NCBI GenBank assembly: GCA_030538605.1 | Contig: JAUNTQ010000016.1 | Coordinates: 5,952 to 48,580 of the forward strand | Reading direction: 5' to 3' | Length of the DNA: 42,629 nt | Origin: Pseudomonadota bacterium | GTDB taxonomy: Bacteria; Pseudomonadota; Gammaproteobacteria; Burkholderiales; Burkholderiaceae_C | In this document: in pieces, positions 17,304 to 25,456 of the stretch | How the letters are laid out: every line of letters starts with the position of its first letter | How positions within the stretch are numbered: the first letter of the stretch is position 1 | Translations under genes and position numbers: made by a program | Notes under the pieces: generated by a model | What the model was told of the DNA's origin: nothing | The model's database searches: none | The model's input: the letters and a program-made list of their open reading frames with translations, nothing else

Positions 17304-17385
17304 GTAGGCTGAGTAGAGCGCAAGCGAAACCCAGCAACCCGGCTCGCGAGAACGCTGGGTTTCGCTTGCGCTCTACCCAGCCTAC
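17304..17385. repeat. Inverted repeat, GTAGGCTGGGTAGAGCGC family
   Basis: Two 32-nt arms (17304-17335 and 17354-17385) match with one mismatch around an 18-nt loop. The same unit, as a short hairpin, lies at 1705-1739. It is probably two head-to-head copies of the short element. Confidence 0.88.
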
Positions 17386-17427
17386 GCCCTTGAGAGCACG
17401 CCCGTCTGCACCGTCATTCCCGCCCCC

Positions 17428-17503
17428 CGTCATTCCCGCGCAGGCGGGAATCCAGCCGTGGCACAGGCGCAAACACTGGATTCCCGCCTGCGCGGGAATG
17501 ACG
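17428..17503. repeat. 28-bp perfect inverted repeat with dRS3-like core
   Basis: Arms 17428-17455 and 17476-17503 are exact reverse complements around a 20-nt loop. Each arm holds ATTCCC-N8-GGGAAT, the form of the neisserial dRS3 repeat, found in many proteobacteria. A T-run follows at 17505-17510, so it may also end yggS transcripts. A partial extra copy (GTCATTCCCG) begins at 17413. Confidence 0.88.
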
Positions 17504-17582
17504 AATTTTTCAAGGTTTTCTTTCGCGTCCTTCGCGAACCCTTCGCGTCCTTCGCGTCCTTCGCGTCCGGAAGTTCGGCTGT

Positions 17583-19232
17583 TCAGACCGCCCCGCGGCT
17601 CACCGCCTCCCACGTCAGCCCGAACTTGAGCAGGTATTTGCGCAGCCGGTCGGCATCGTTCACTGCCTTGCGCTGCTGGCGCGACTGGGCGAAGAGCTGC
17701 CGCCCGGCGTCCGACAGGCTGCGGCTGGCCGCCACCACAGGCAGCACGGCAGCCAGTTGCAGGCGGTCGAAGGCGTCGAGCGCGGCGGCACCTTCGGCAC
17801 CCAACAGCGCCACCAGCAGCGCATCGCCATCGCTTGGCGGCGGCGCGCGCCCATCGTCATCGCGCGCCCACAGCCAGCCCAGGCGCGCCACTTCGGCGGC
17901 CACCAGCTCGCGCGAGATGCGCCCGCCTTCGGCCAGCGTGGCCAGGCGGGTGACGCTGGCGCTCAGGTCGCGGAAGTTGCCGCGCCAGGGCGCGCCCGGG
18001 CCTTGCGCAAACGCCAGAAAGTCGCGCCGCGCCTCGGGGTGAAAGCGCACCACGCGGTGGTGCTCGTCGGCGTGGCGGGCGAGCAGGTGGTCGATGTTGG
18101 GCTCGATGTCTTCCACCCGCGCGGCGAGGCCCGGCAGGTCATACGTCCACAGGTTGATGCGCGCGAACAGGTCCTCGCGAAAGCGCCCCTCGGCCACGTC
18201 GCGGCGCAGGTCGCGGTGCGTGCCGGCGATGAGCTGAAAGCGGCTTTCCACCTCGCGGTCGCTGCCCAGCGGGTAGAAGCGCTTTTCCTCGATGGCCTTC
18301 AGCAGCATGGCCTGCTCGTCCAGCCCCAGCTCGCCGATTTCGTCGAGAAACAGCACGCCGCCGTCGGCGCTCTTGAGCAGGCCCGCGCGCTCGGTGGCCG
18401 CGCCGGTGAAAGCGCCTTTCTTGTGGCCGAACAGCGCCGACATCGCGCCCTCGCCTTGCAGCGTGGCGCAGTTCACTTCCACGAAAGCGCCCTCGATCAG
18501 CTTGCGCGCGCGCTTCAGCTCGGCCATGCGCCGCGCCAGAAACGACTTGCCCGCGCCCGTGGGGCCGACCAGCAGGATGGGCGCGGTGGAGCGCACGGCC
18601 ACGCGCTCGATCTCGTCGATCAGCGCGTTGAAGCGCGCGTTGCGCGTGGCGATGCCGCTTTTCAGATAGGCCACCGCGTCGCGTTGCGCGGCCTCGAAGC
18701 GGCGGGCAATGGCGTCGTAGCGCGACAGGTCCAGGTCAATCAGCGTCACCGTGCCCGCATCGCCCATGCCCCAGCGCTTAGGGGGCGAGGTTTGCGCCAG
18801 CACCCCGGGCAGGTGGCGCGACTCAGCCAGCAGAAACAGGCAGATCTGCGCCACGTGCGTGCCGGTGGTGATGTGGATCCAGTACTGCTCGCGCTCGGGC
18901 GCAAAGGCGTAGCCGCGCGCGAAGTCGTACAGCGCGGCGTAGACCTCGCCGAAGTCCCACGGGTCGGCAATGGGCAGGTGGATCAGGTTCACCTGCGTCT
19001 CGGGGGCCACCTGGGCCAGGTCGTCCTGCACGCGCTCGGCCAGCTTCAGGTGGTGCTCGCCGGTATAGAACAGCTCCAGCCGCGCAGGCACCACGTCGGG
19101 GTGCTGCCCCAGCGCCACGGTGGGCCGCCACTTCTGCCACCGCCCCGCGCCAAAGCCGCCGTCAAGCTGGGTGCCGATGAAGCCCAGGGTGACGATGGGC
19201 AGGGGTGCTGAGGCGTGAGCGGGCTTGTTCAT
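17583..19232 (-). CDS. rtcR: Sigma-54-dependent RNA-repair regulator RtcR (CARF domain)
   Basis: RtcR activates the divergent RNA-repair genes through sigma-54 RNA polymerase. The 549-residue product has the N-terminal RtcR/CARF sensor domain (about 1-185; IHITTGTHVAQICLFLLAE is its conserved core), an AAA+ domain with Walker A VGPTGAGKS, the sigma-54 contact loop GAFTGA, Walker B LFLDEIGEL and arginine finger, and a C-terminal DNA-binding helix region (AASRSLSDAGRQLF). The CARF domain is thought to sense a nucleotide or RNA-end ligand. ATG 19232 gives MNKPAHASAP; the longer open frame upstream lies in the promoter region. The palindrome GATAAA-AG-TTTATC sits just before the start codon. Confidence 0.96.
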   Translation of the reverse strand: MNKPAHASAPLPIVTLGFIGTQLDGGFGAGRWQKWRPTVALGQHPDVVPARLELFYTGEHHLKLAERVQDDLAQVAPETQVNLIHLPIADPWDFGEVYAALYDFARGYAFAPEREQYWIHITTGTHVAQICLFLLAESRHLPGVLAQTSPPKRWGMGDAGTVTLIDLDLSRYDAIARRFEAAQRDAVAYLKSGIATRNARFNALIDEIERVAVRSTAPILLVGPTGAGKSFLARRMAELKRARKLIEGAFVEVNCATLQGEGAMSALFGHKKGAFTGAATERAGLLKSADGGVLFLDEIGELGLDEQAMLLKAIEEKRFYPLGSDREVESRFQLIAGTHRDLRRDVAEGRFREDLFARINLWTYDLPGLAARVEDIEPNIDHLLARHADEHHRVVRFHPEARRDFLAFAQGPGAPWRGNFRDLSASVTRLATLAEGGRISRELVAAEVARLGWLWARDDDGRAPPPSDGDALLVALLGAEGAAALDAFDRLQLAAVLPVVAASRSLSDAGRQLFAQSRQQRKAVNDADRLRKYLLKFGLTWEAVSRGAV

Positions 19233-19233
19233 G

Positions 19234-19247
19234 GATAAAAGTTTATC
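19234..19247. promoter_or_regulatory. Palindrome immediately upstream of rtcR
   Basis: GATAAA-AG-TTTATC is a perfect 6-2-6 inverted repeat ending 2 nt before the rtcR start codon, where a ribosome binding site would be expected and is not seen. It could be an autoregulatory operator or part of a -10 region of a near-leaderless transcript. This is inference from position only. Confidence 0.35.
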
Positions 19248-19367
19248 TTTCTGTCTAAATTCAGGCGCGATTTTCTCACAGCCATCTGAGCAGCATCCGT
19301 GGCCATAAGAATATTTCTCCTTGTTTTTCAACAGCTTGCACAACTTCCAACGGCATCCGCGCCAAGC

Positions 19368-19384
19368 TGGCACGCGCGCTGCAA
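19368..19384 (+). promoter_or_regulatory. Sigma-54 (-24/-12) promoter of rtcB
   Basis: TGGCACGCGCGCTGCAA matches the sigma-54 consensus TGGCACG-N4-TTGCA with one base different. The invariant GG (19369-19370) and GC (19381-19382) are exactly 10 nt apart. It points at rtcB, whose start codon is about 70 nt downstream, and the activator RtcR is encoded divergently, as in E. coli. Confidence 0.85.
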
Positions 19385-19453
19385 TGCATCTGGCACCGGG
19401 GCACAGGCCCTGCCCTCTGTCACTCTCCCATTTCATTTTTCTGGAGTCACACC

Positions 19454-20671
19454 ATGAACTACAACGAAACCCAGCAAGGCAGCGCCGCCCCCATCAAGAT
19501 GTGGACGAAAGGCGTGCCCGTCGAAGCCGAGGCACTGCAGCAGCTGCAAAACGTGGCCAGTCTGCCCATCGTGTTCAAGCACGTGGCGGCCATGCCCGAC
19601 GTGCACTACGGCATCGGTGCCACCGTCGGCTCGGTCATTCCCACCATCAAGGCCATCATCCCCGCCGCCGTGGGCGTGGACATTGGCTGCGGAATGATCG
19701 CGTGCAAGACCACACTCACCGCCAGCGACCTGCCCGACAACCTCGCGCCGCTGCGCACGGCCATCGAAAAAGCCGTGCCCCACGGCCTGACGCCGCGCAA
19801 GTTTGGCCGCGACAAAGGCTCGTGGGACACGCCGCCCGATGAGGCCGACGTGGCTTGGGACGCGCTGGCCGACGAGTTCGAGCAGATCTGCGAGAAGTAC
19901 CCGCGCCTGAAAAACACCAACAACCACCGCCACATGGGCACGCTGGGCACGGGCAACCACTTCATCGAGATTTGCCTGGACGAGGCGCAAAGCGTGTGGG
20001 TCATGCTGCACAGCGGATCGCGCGGCGTGGGCAACGCCATGGGCACGCACTTCATCGAGCTGGCCAAGAAAGACGCCGAGCGCAACAACGCGCAACTGCC
20101 CGACAAGGATTTGGCCTACTTTGAAGAAGGCAGCCAGTACTTTGCCGACTACGTGCAGGGCGTGGGCTGGGCGCAGAAGTTTGCCCGCGCCAACCGCGAG
20201 GTGATGATGGCGCGCGTCATCAAGGCGCTGCGCGGCGTCATCGCCAAGCCCTTCGACACGCACCTGGAGGCGGTGAACTGCCACCACAACTACGTGCAGA
20301 AGGAAACGCACTTCGGGCAAGACGTGTTCGTCACCCGCAAAGGCGCGGTGTCTGCCAAGACGGGCGAGCTGGGCATCATCCCCGGCAGCATGGGCGCGCG
20401 CAGCTTCATCGTGCGCGGACGTGGAAACCCCGACAGCTTCATGAGCTGCAGCCACGGCGCCGGCCGCGCCATGAGCCGCACCAAGGCCAAAAAGCTGTTC
20501 ACCGTGGATGACCAGATCAAGGCCACCGAAGGCGTCGAATGCCGCAAGGACGCCAACGTGATCGACGAGATCCCGATGGCCTACAAGGACATTGACGCGG
20601 TGATGGCCGCGCAGCAAGACCTGGTGGAAGTGGTTTACACGCTCAAGCAGGTGGTGTGTGTGAAGGGCTAG
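19454..20671 (+). CDS. rtcB: RNA-splicing/repair ligase RtcB
   Basis: RtcB joins RNA 2',3'-cyclic phosphate or 3'-phosphate ends to 5'-OH ends using GTP and manganese. The 405-residue product matches the E. coli-type enzyme in length. Metal and guanylate residues are present: Cys in VDIGCGM (about 76), His in GTGNHFIE, His in LHSGSRGVGN, NCHHNYV, and the guanylated His in CSHGAGRAMSR. A GGAG box precedes ATG 19454. A sigma-54 promoter lies upstream and rtcR is divergent. No rtcA (RNA cyclase) gene follows; a zinc-ribbon gene does, only 2 nt later. Confidence 0.97.
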   Translation: MNYNETQQGSAAPIKMWTKGVPVEAEALQQLQNVASLPIVFKHVAAMPDVHYGIGATVGSVIPTIKAIIPAAVGVDIGCGMIACKTTLTASDLPDNLAPLRTAIEKAVPHGLTPRKFGRDKGSWDTPPDEADVAWDALADEFEQICEKYPRLKNTNNHRHMGTLGTGNHFIEICLDEAQSVWVMLHSGSRGVGNAMGTHFIELAKKDAERNNAQLPDKDLAYFEEGSQYFADYVQGVGWAQKFARANREVMMARVIKALRGVIAKPFDTHLEAVNCHHNYVQKETHFGQDVFVTRKGAVSAKTGELGIIPGSMGARSFIVRGRGNPDSFMSCSHGAGRAMSRTKAKKLFTVDDQIKATEGVECRKDANVIDEIPMAYKDIDAVMAAQQDLVEVVYTLKQVVCVKG

Positions 20672-20673
20672 AC

Positions 20674-21246
20674 ATGAAAAGCAACAAGCAAAAGCGTGCC
20701 GAGATCAAGCGCAAGCGCCAGGCACGTGTGCTGGCCACTGCAGACCTGTGGGCCTGGGCGCTCCACCACGCAACTGACAAGCCCCCGCGCTACGCCGACC
20801 AGCCCTTTGTCTGCGTGGACTGCGGCGCTCACGAGGTGTGGACGGCCAAGCAGCAAAAGTGGTGGCACGAAGTGGCGCACGGCAGCGTCTACAGCGTGGC
20901 CCGCCGCTGCGCTGCCTGCCGCCGCACGCGCCGCCGCCAGCGTGCGCACAGCCAGGCCACCAGCGCGCTTGACCAGCAAATCGCTCGCCTGCGTGTGCTG
21001 GCCCCTGCCCCACCCGATGCCGCCGCACGTGCCGAGATGCAGGCCGCGTTGACCAGCAAATGGGAGGGCGTGCGCGTGGTGGCCATCGGCGTGCTGGGTG
21101 CGTGGTGGCACCGGCACGGCCACCCTGCTGACCTGGCCCGGCTGCGGGCCTTTGCGGCACACGGTCAACCGGGCCAAGCCCGCTGGTCTGACCCAACCGT
21201 GCAGGCAGCCCAAAAGGCGCTGGCCGAGCACCTTGGCGGCACCTGA
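20674..21246 (+). CDS. Zinc-ribbon protein in the rtcB operon
   Basis: The product has 190 residues. The first about 20 are very basic (MKSNKQKRAEIKRKRQAR), fit for RNA or ribosome binding. Residues about 37-85 form a probable zinc ribbon of the zf-trcl kind: YADQPFVCVDCGAHEVWTAKQQKWW ... RRCAACRRTRR, with two CxxC pairs. The C-terminal part (about 125-185) has HEAT-like helices (WEGVRVVAIGVLGAWW). It starts 2 nt after the rtcB stop with a GAAGGG box inside the rtcB end, so it should share the sigma-54 transcript. This suggests a role with RtcB in RNA repair or damaged ribosomes, an inference from position and composition only. Confidence 0.8.
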   Translation: MKSNKQKRAEIKRKRQARVLATADLWAWALHHATDKPPRYADQPFVCVDCGAHEVWTAKQQKWWHEVAHGSVYSVARRCAACRRTRRRQRAHSQATSALDQQIARLRVLAPAPPDAAARAEMQAALTSKWEGVRVVAIGVLGAWWHRHGHPADLARLRAFAAHGQPGQARWSDPTVQAAQKALAEHLGGT

Positions 21247-21368
21247 AAGCGCGGTGAGCGCAGGTGAAAAAGCGCGCCAATTTGCGCGACATTGCGTGTC
21301 GCGCTTCATGTCAATTGACAAAAACAAGCGGCCAAGCTGCTGACGAAGCTGGGCGAACCCGCGCAACG

Positions 21369-21405
21369 GATTGAACAGGAAGGCTGTCAGCGCTTGTTCA
21401 ATCGT
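21369..21405. repeat. Hairpin between convergent zinc-ribbon and thiolase genes
   Basis: GATTGAACA (21369-21377) and TGTTCAATC (21397-21405) form a 9-bp perfect inverted repeat with a 19-nt loop. It lies 19 nt behind the thiolase stop (minus strand), where it could serve as a 3'-end hairpin. No clear T-run. The rest of 21247-21423 shows nothing recognisable. Confidence 0.5.
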
Positions 21406-21423
21406 TGCTGGCTGCTACTGTTT

Positions 21424-22605
21424 TCAAATCATTTCAAGCGCCAGCGCCGTGGCCTCGCCTCCGCCGATGCACAGCGTGGCCAGCCCTTTTTTCTTGCCGC
21501 GCGCTTTCAGGGCATGGATCAGCGTGACCATGATGCGTGCGCCGCTGGCACCAATGGGGTGGCCCAGCGCGCAGGCACCACCGTTGACGTTGACCTTGTC
21601 GTGCGGCACCTTCAGGTCGTGCATCAGCGCCATCGGCACCACGGCGAAGGCTTCGTTGATTTCCCACAGGTCGACGTCATCGACCTTCCAGCCGGCCTTG
21701 GCCAGCGCCTTCTCGGTCGCGCCGATGGGGGCGGTGCTGAACCACTCCGGCTCTTGTGCGTGCGTGGCGTGGCTGACGATGCGCGCCAGCGGCTTGACGC
21801 CGAGCTTCTTCGCGGTGCTCTCGCGCATCATCACCATGGCGGCGGCACCGTCGTTGATGCTGCTGCTGGCCGCCGCCGTGACGGTGCCGTCTTTCTTGAA
21901 GGCGGGCTTGAGCGTGGGGATCTTGTCGATGTTGATCTTGCCCGGGCCTTCGTCGGTATCGACCACGCGCTCGCCCTTGCGGTCTTTGACCGTGACGGGG
22001 GCGATCTCGCCCTTGAATGCACCGTTTTTGATAGCATCTTGCGCACGCTGCACGCTGGCTTGCGCGAATGTGTCTTGCTGCTCGCGGGTGAAGCCGTATT
22101 TGGCTGCGCAGTCTTCGCCAAAGGTGCCCATGCTGCGGCCCGGCTCGTAGGCGTCTTCCAGGCCGTCGAGCATCATGTGATCGAACACGCGGTCATGACC
22201 GATGCGATAGCCGCCGCGCCCTTTTTGCAGCAAATAGGGGGCGTTGGTCATGCTCTCCATGCCGCCAGCCACCAGCACGTCGTGCGTGCCCGCCACCAGC
22301 ATGTCGTGCGCGAACATGGCCGCGCGCATGCCGGAGCCGCACATCTTGGAGAGCGTCACCGCCCCCGCGCTCTTGGGCAAGCCGCCCTTGAGCGCGGCTT
22401 GCCGCGCCGGCGCCTGCCCCTGACCGGCCAGCAGGCAGTTGCCGAAAAGCACCTCGGTGACCAGCTCGGGCGCAATGCCCGCGCGCTCGACCGCCGCCTG
22501 GATGGCCGCGCCGCCCAGATCGTGTGCGGCAAGCGGGGCGAAGTCGCCCTGGAAACTGCCCATGGGGGTGCGGGCGGCGGAAACGATGACGATGGGGTCG
22601 GACAT
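21424..22605 (-). CDS. Acetyl-CoA C-acyltransferase (thiolase)
   Basis: This 393-residue thiolase interconverts two acetyl-CoA with acetoacetyl-CoA, or cleaves 3-ketoacyl-CoA. The acyl-accepting Cys89 lies in SKMCGSGMRA, the loop NxAFA-like INEAFAVV carries the His/Asn region (GGACALGHPIGASG with the active His), and the end motif CIGGGEATALALE carries the second Cys. In the last motif Glu replaces the usual small residue (CxGGGxG); activity should be kept. AAGGAG lies before ATG 22605. No pha or fad genes are adjacent, so a PHB, leucine or fatty-acid role cannot be chosen. The acyl-CoA dehydrogenase 4.4 kb away is a possible partner. Confidence 0.93.
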   Translation of the reverse strand: MSDPIVIVSAARTPMGSFQGDFAPLAAHDLGGAAIQAAVERAGIAPELVTEVLFGNCLLAGQGQAPARQAALKGGLPKSAGAVTLSKMCGSGMRAAMFAHDMLVAGTHDVLVAGGMESMTNAPYLLQKGRGGYRIGHDRVFDHMMLDGLEDAYEPGRSMGTFGEDCAAKYGFTREQQDTFAQASVQRAQDAIKNGAFKGEIAPVTVKDRKGERVVDTDEGPGKINIDKIPTLKPAFKKDGTVTAAASSSINDGAAAMVMMRESTAKKLGVKPLARIVSHATHAQEPEWFSTAPIGATEKALAKAGWKVDDVDLWEINEAFAVVPMALMHDLKVPHDKVNVNGGACALGHPIGASGARIMVTLIHALKARGKKKGLATLCIGGGEATALALEMI

Positions 22606-22644
22606 GGTGTGCTCCTTATGGTCAGGGAATCAGAAAAGGATGCT

Positions 22645-22875
22645 TCATCGGGGTTTGAGCGGGCCGAAGAAGCCGGTGATGGATTCGATGCGCGAGTGGT
22701 CGGCAGAAAGGACAACGATGTCCAGCCCTTCGGGCAGGGATGTGCCGTCAGCCAGGATCATCTGCCAGCCGAAGCGCGCGTGCGATCCGTACACGTCCAC
22801 GCGCGTGGTGCGTTCGACGCGGGCACCGGGATAGAGGGTGCGTGCGCGCTCGATCAGGTCTTCTATGCAATTCAT
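22645..22875 (-). CDS. Short NTF2-like (SnoaL-type) protein, probably N-terminally truncated
   Basis: This 76-residue product resembles only the second half of nuclear-transport-factor-2-like proteins. TTRVDVYGSHARFGWQMILADGTSLPEGLDIVVL and the closing GFFGPL match the last strands of that fold. The first helices and strands that complete the cone-shaped barrel are missing. The start codon overlaps the vapC stop (ATGA), so translation is coupled to the toxin gene. The likely history is that vapBC inserted in, or rearranged with, a longer gene and removed its 5' part. It may be an expressed fragment without function. Confidence 0.6.
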   Translation of the reverse strand: MNCIEDLIERARTLYPGARVERTTRVDVYGSHARFGWQMILADGTSLPEGLDIVVLSADHSRIESITGFFGPLKPR

Positions 22876-23255
22876 CAGTGCAGCGGCACCGTGTGCTGGA
22901 CATCAAAGCGCTGGGCCAGCGCACCCAGGCACCTGTCGAGCGTCCACAGCCGAGTGGCAGGGGTCATCAGCGCAGACGCCAGCAGCAGAACGTCCACCAG
23001 ACCACAGCCCAGCCCATACAAGCGCTCGGTTTCGATGAAGTGCAAGGCTTCTTCCACACTGGCTTGCTGCACCGAGCGCAACAGACGCAGGTTAGACAAG
23101 ACTTGCTGGCGTTTGGGCGGCGTGCCGCAGGCTACTTCACCAATGATGAGCGGATGCACCAACACCCGGTCAAGTGCCAGCAACGCGATCAACTCTGCGT
23201 TGTGATGACGAAAGTGATCGACCCACACGGATGTGTCCACCAGCACCCTGCTCAT
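22875..23255 (-). CDS. vapC: VapC-type PIN-domain ribonuclease toxin
   Basis: The 126-residue toxin cuts RNA (often tRNA or rRNA) when its antitoxin is lost. It has the PIN-domain acidic set: Asp7 in [11 protein letters not shown], Glu in IIGEVACG (about 40), Asp in [13 protein letters not shown] (about 88) and Asp in LWTLDRCLG (about 106). Its start overlaps the antitoxin stop (ATGA) and its stop overlaps the next gene in the same way. All PIN residues are present, so it should be active. Confidence 0.93.
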   Translation of the reverse strand: MSRVLVDTSVWVDHFRHHNAELIALLALDRVLVHPLIIGEVACGTPPKRQQVLSNLRLLRSVQQASVEEALHFIETERLYGLGCGLVDVLLLASALMTPATRLWTLDRCLGALAQRFDVQHTVPLH

Positions 23256-23455
23256 GCTTGACCAGAACTTTGGCGACGGGGAATGTGAGGCATATCGGGC
23301 GCGGCAGCACCTAGCGCTGCCAGACGGTTGGCCGCTTGCACCCGCACGAAGGTCTTGACGGCCTCGCGAAACAGATCGGCCTTGTCCATGTCCGGATCGG
23401 CCACTTCCAGAGCCTTCTCGTACAAGGCGTCGTCAATGGTGACTGTGGTTCTCAT
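23252..23455 (-). CDS. vapB: VapB-type antitoxin
   Basis: The 67-residue protein has an N-terminal ribbon-helix-helix-like DNA-binding part ([19 protein letters not shown], matching the type II VapB family) with [16 protein letters not shown] behind it, and a flexible tail that should occupy the VapC active site. It overlaps vapC by 4 nt, typical for translational coupling. Like other antitoxins it should repress its own promoter; the inverted repeat TCAATA-N9-TATTGA lies 22 nt upstream of its start. Confidence 0.92.
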   Translation of the reverse strand: MRTTVTIDDALYEKALEVADPDMDKADLFREAVKTFVRVQAANRLAALGAAAPDMPHIPRRQSSGQA

Positions 23456-23477
23456 GGCTTATATCCTCAAAATTGAT

Positions 23478-23498
23478 TCAATATCACATCATTATTGA
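23478..23498. promoter_or_regulatory. Candidate VapBC operator
   Basis: TCAATA (23478-23483) and TATTGA (23493-23498) form an inverted repeat with a 9-nt spacer in the A/T-rich 82-nt gap between aceK and vapB. Position and symmetry fit autoregulation by the VapBC complex; nothing else supports it. Confidence 0.4.
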
Positions 23499-23537
23499 TG
23501 CATTTGACATCGAGCACCGTCTGCTTTTTTGTTTGTC

Positions 23538-25442
23538 CTACTCCGGCGGCTCCACCGCCGTCCCCGGTGCCGATGTATCGGCCTGGTCGGCGGGCGTTTC
23601 GGCACCTTCCGCCGCCGGGTCCACCAGCTCCGGCATGCCGCGGATGCCGCCGTTGACGTCAAACCGCCGGTGCACGCCGTAGGGGAAGAAGTCGATCATC
23701 TCGCCCTCCAGGATGCGCGCCTTGGCGCTTTGCCAGAAGCCGGCGTCCAGCAAGTCGGCGTGGTGGCGCATGAAGGCTTCGCGCACGCGCGGGTGGCCGA
23801 GCAGGAAGGGGCCGAAGGTTTCGGGGAACACGTCGTGCTTGCCCACGCTGTACCAGACTTCGCCGCTCAGCTCGTCTTCTTCGTTGCGCGGCGGGGGCAC
23901 GCGGCGGAAGTTCGTATCGGTGACGTATTCGATTTCGTCGTAGTCGTAGAACACGACCTTGCCGTGGCGGGTGACGCCGAAGTTCTTCCACAGCATGTCG
24001 CCGGGGAAGATGTTGGCGGCCACCAGGTCCTTGATGGCGTTGCCGTATTCGATGACGGCGTGGGTCAGTTGCGCGCTGGCAGCGGCGTCGTGTTCGCCTG
24101 CGTCCAGGGCCTCTTGCAGATAGAGGTTGAGCGGGATCATGCGCCGCTCGATGTAGGCGTGGCCGATGATGACCTCGATCTGGCCGTCGCCGTCGCGGTC
24201 GGATATTTCGAGCTGGCTGGGCGCGTGCTGCTCGATTTCGGCGATGAGCGCGTCGTCGAAGCGCTCGCGCGGAAAGGCGATGAACGAGAACTCCAGCGTG
24301 TCGGCCATGCGGCCCACGCGGTCGTGGCGCTTGACCAGTTGGTATTTGGCGCGCACCTGTTCGGGCGTGGTGTCTTTGGGGGCGGGAAAGCTGTCCTTGA
24401 TGATCTTGAAGACGTAGGGAAAGCTGGGCAGATCAAACACCAGCATGACCATGCCCTTGATGCCGGGGGCGATGCGAAAGCGGTCGCTGGAGTGGCGCAG
24501 GTGCCAGAGCAGGTCGCGGTAGAACAGGTTTTTGCCCTGCTTGGCCAGGCCCAGGGCGTTGTAGATTTCGGCGCGGGGCTTGCGCGGCATGAGGCTGCGC
24601 AGAAACTGCACGGTGGCGGACGGGATCTCCATGTCCACCATGAAATAGGCGCGCGAGAAGCTGAAGAGGATGAGCAGATCTTCTTCGCCGAACAGCGCGG
24701 CATCGACGTGCAGCGTGCCGGGCGTGCGGTGCAGCAAGGGCAGGGCGAACGGGATTTCGCGAAAGCCGTTGATGAGCTTGCCCACCAGATACGCGCCCTT
24801 GTTGCGATAGAACAGGCTGGAGAGCACCTGGATCTGGAAGTTGGGCCGCGTGCGTGCGTCGCCCAGCTCGCGCCGCATGGCGGCGGCCACGTAGCGCGCG
24901 TCGCGCTCGATGTCTTCAAAGCCGCCGTGCAGCGCAAACGATTCGATCACGGCGCGCACGCTGTCTTGCAGGCGGTCGATGTGGGGGTAGAAGGCCTGGT
25001 AAGTGGTCTTGGCGCGCGGGTCGTCGGTGGCCAGGTATTCGGTGCTGATGGCCGGGCGCACGAAGATGAAGTCGTTGTGGAAGTAGCTGCGGTGCAGGAT
25101 CTTGGTGGTGACCGAGTTGAAGAAGGTCTCGGCCAGCTCGGGCTGCTTGTGGTCGACCAGCAGGCCGATGTAGCGCAGCTTGACTTGCTGCCACACGTCC
25201 ATGGGCTGCTCATGCGCCTTGAACTCGCGCTCCAGGCGCTTTTGGCATTCGCGCACGCGCAGGTCATAAAAAGCGATGCGCTCGCGCTGCGCGCGCTGCT
25301 GGCCATGCCAGTCGCAGGTTTCGAAGCGGTGCTGCGCGCGCGCCGATTCGTGGCGAAACAGGGTGTAGTGCCGGTTGAAGCCGTCGATCATGGCCTGCGC
25401 GATGTCGCGCGCAAGCGGGGAGTCGAGGGCGGGCGGCTGCAT
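23538..25442 (-). CDS. aceK: Isocitrate dehydrogenase kinase/phosphatase AceK
   Basis: AceK phosphorylates and dephosphorylates isocitrate dehydrogenase, switching carbon between the TCA cycle and the glyoxylate shunt when cells grow on acetate. The 634-residue product includes the regulatory N-terminal half and the atypical kinase C-terminal half ([27 protein letters not shown] carries the metal-binding DYDE region; MLWKNFGV lies just before). The true start is ATG 25442 ([16 protein letters not shown]); the frame remains open far upstream across the carbonic-anhydrase gene, which is not part of it. The tail, rich in Ala, Glu and Pro, is longer than usual. It lies 14 nt behind can. aceA/aceB are not in the window. 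Confidence 0.96.
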   Translation of the reverse strand: MQPPALDSPLARDIAQAMIDGFNRHYTLFRHESARAQHRFETCDWHGQQRAQRERIAFYDLRVRECQKRLEREFKAHEQPMDVWQQVKLRYIGLLVDHKQPELAETFFNSVTTKILHRSYFHNDFIFVRPAISTEYLATDDPRAKTTYQAFYPHIDRLQDSVRAVIESFALHGGFEDIERDARYVAAAMRRELGDARTRPNFQIQVLSSLFYRNKGAYLVGKLINGFREIPFALPLLHRTPGTLHVDAALFGEEDLLILFSFSRAYFMVDMEIPSATVQFLRSLMPRKPRAEIYNALGLAKQGKNLFYRDLLWHLRHSSDRFRIAPGIKGMVMLVFDLPSFPYVFKIIKDSFPAPKDTTPEQVRAKYQLVKRHDRVGRMADTLEFSFIAFPRERFDDALIAEIEQHAPSQLEISDRDGDGQIEVIIGHAYIERRMIPLNLYLQEALDAGEHDAAASAQLTHAVIEYGNAIKDLVAANIFPGDMLWKNFGVTRHGKVVFYDYDEIEYVTDTNFRRVPPPRNEEDELSGEVWYSVGKHDVFPETFGPFLLGHPRVREAFMRHHADLLDAGFWQSAKARILEGEMIDFFPYGVHRRFDVNGGIRGMPELVDPAAEGAETPADQADTSAPGTAVEPPE

Positions 25443-25456
25443 GGGGTGCGCCCGGC

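Larger units (their letters stand above)
17155..17576. repeat. Nested inverted-repeat island bounded by 14-bp inverted ends
   Basis: This is the whole 434-nt gap between the convergent yggS and rtcR genes. GAACTTCCGGACGC at 17155-17168 is exactly reversed as GCGTCCGGAAGTTC at 17563-17576. Inside lie, in order, the 76-nt hairpin copy C, a 32-nt-arm repeat, a 28-bp perfect repeat, and a short tandem run of TTCGCGTCC (17522-17568). No coding sequence is supported here. Confidence 0.75.

Noticed and set aside
17428-17503. Possible CRISPR-like repeat (two 28-nt units with a 20-nt spacer)
   Set aside because: The units are inverted, not direct, there are only two, and no cas genes are present; it matches a common dRS3-like hairpin repeat.
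17522-17568. TTCGCGTCC tandem run as a variable-number regulatory repeat
   Set aside because: Lies behind two convergent genes, is short and interrupted (TTCGCGAAC), and belongs to a common scattered intergenic type; no gene it could switch.
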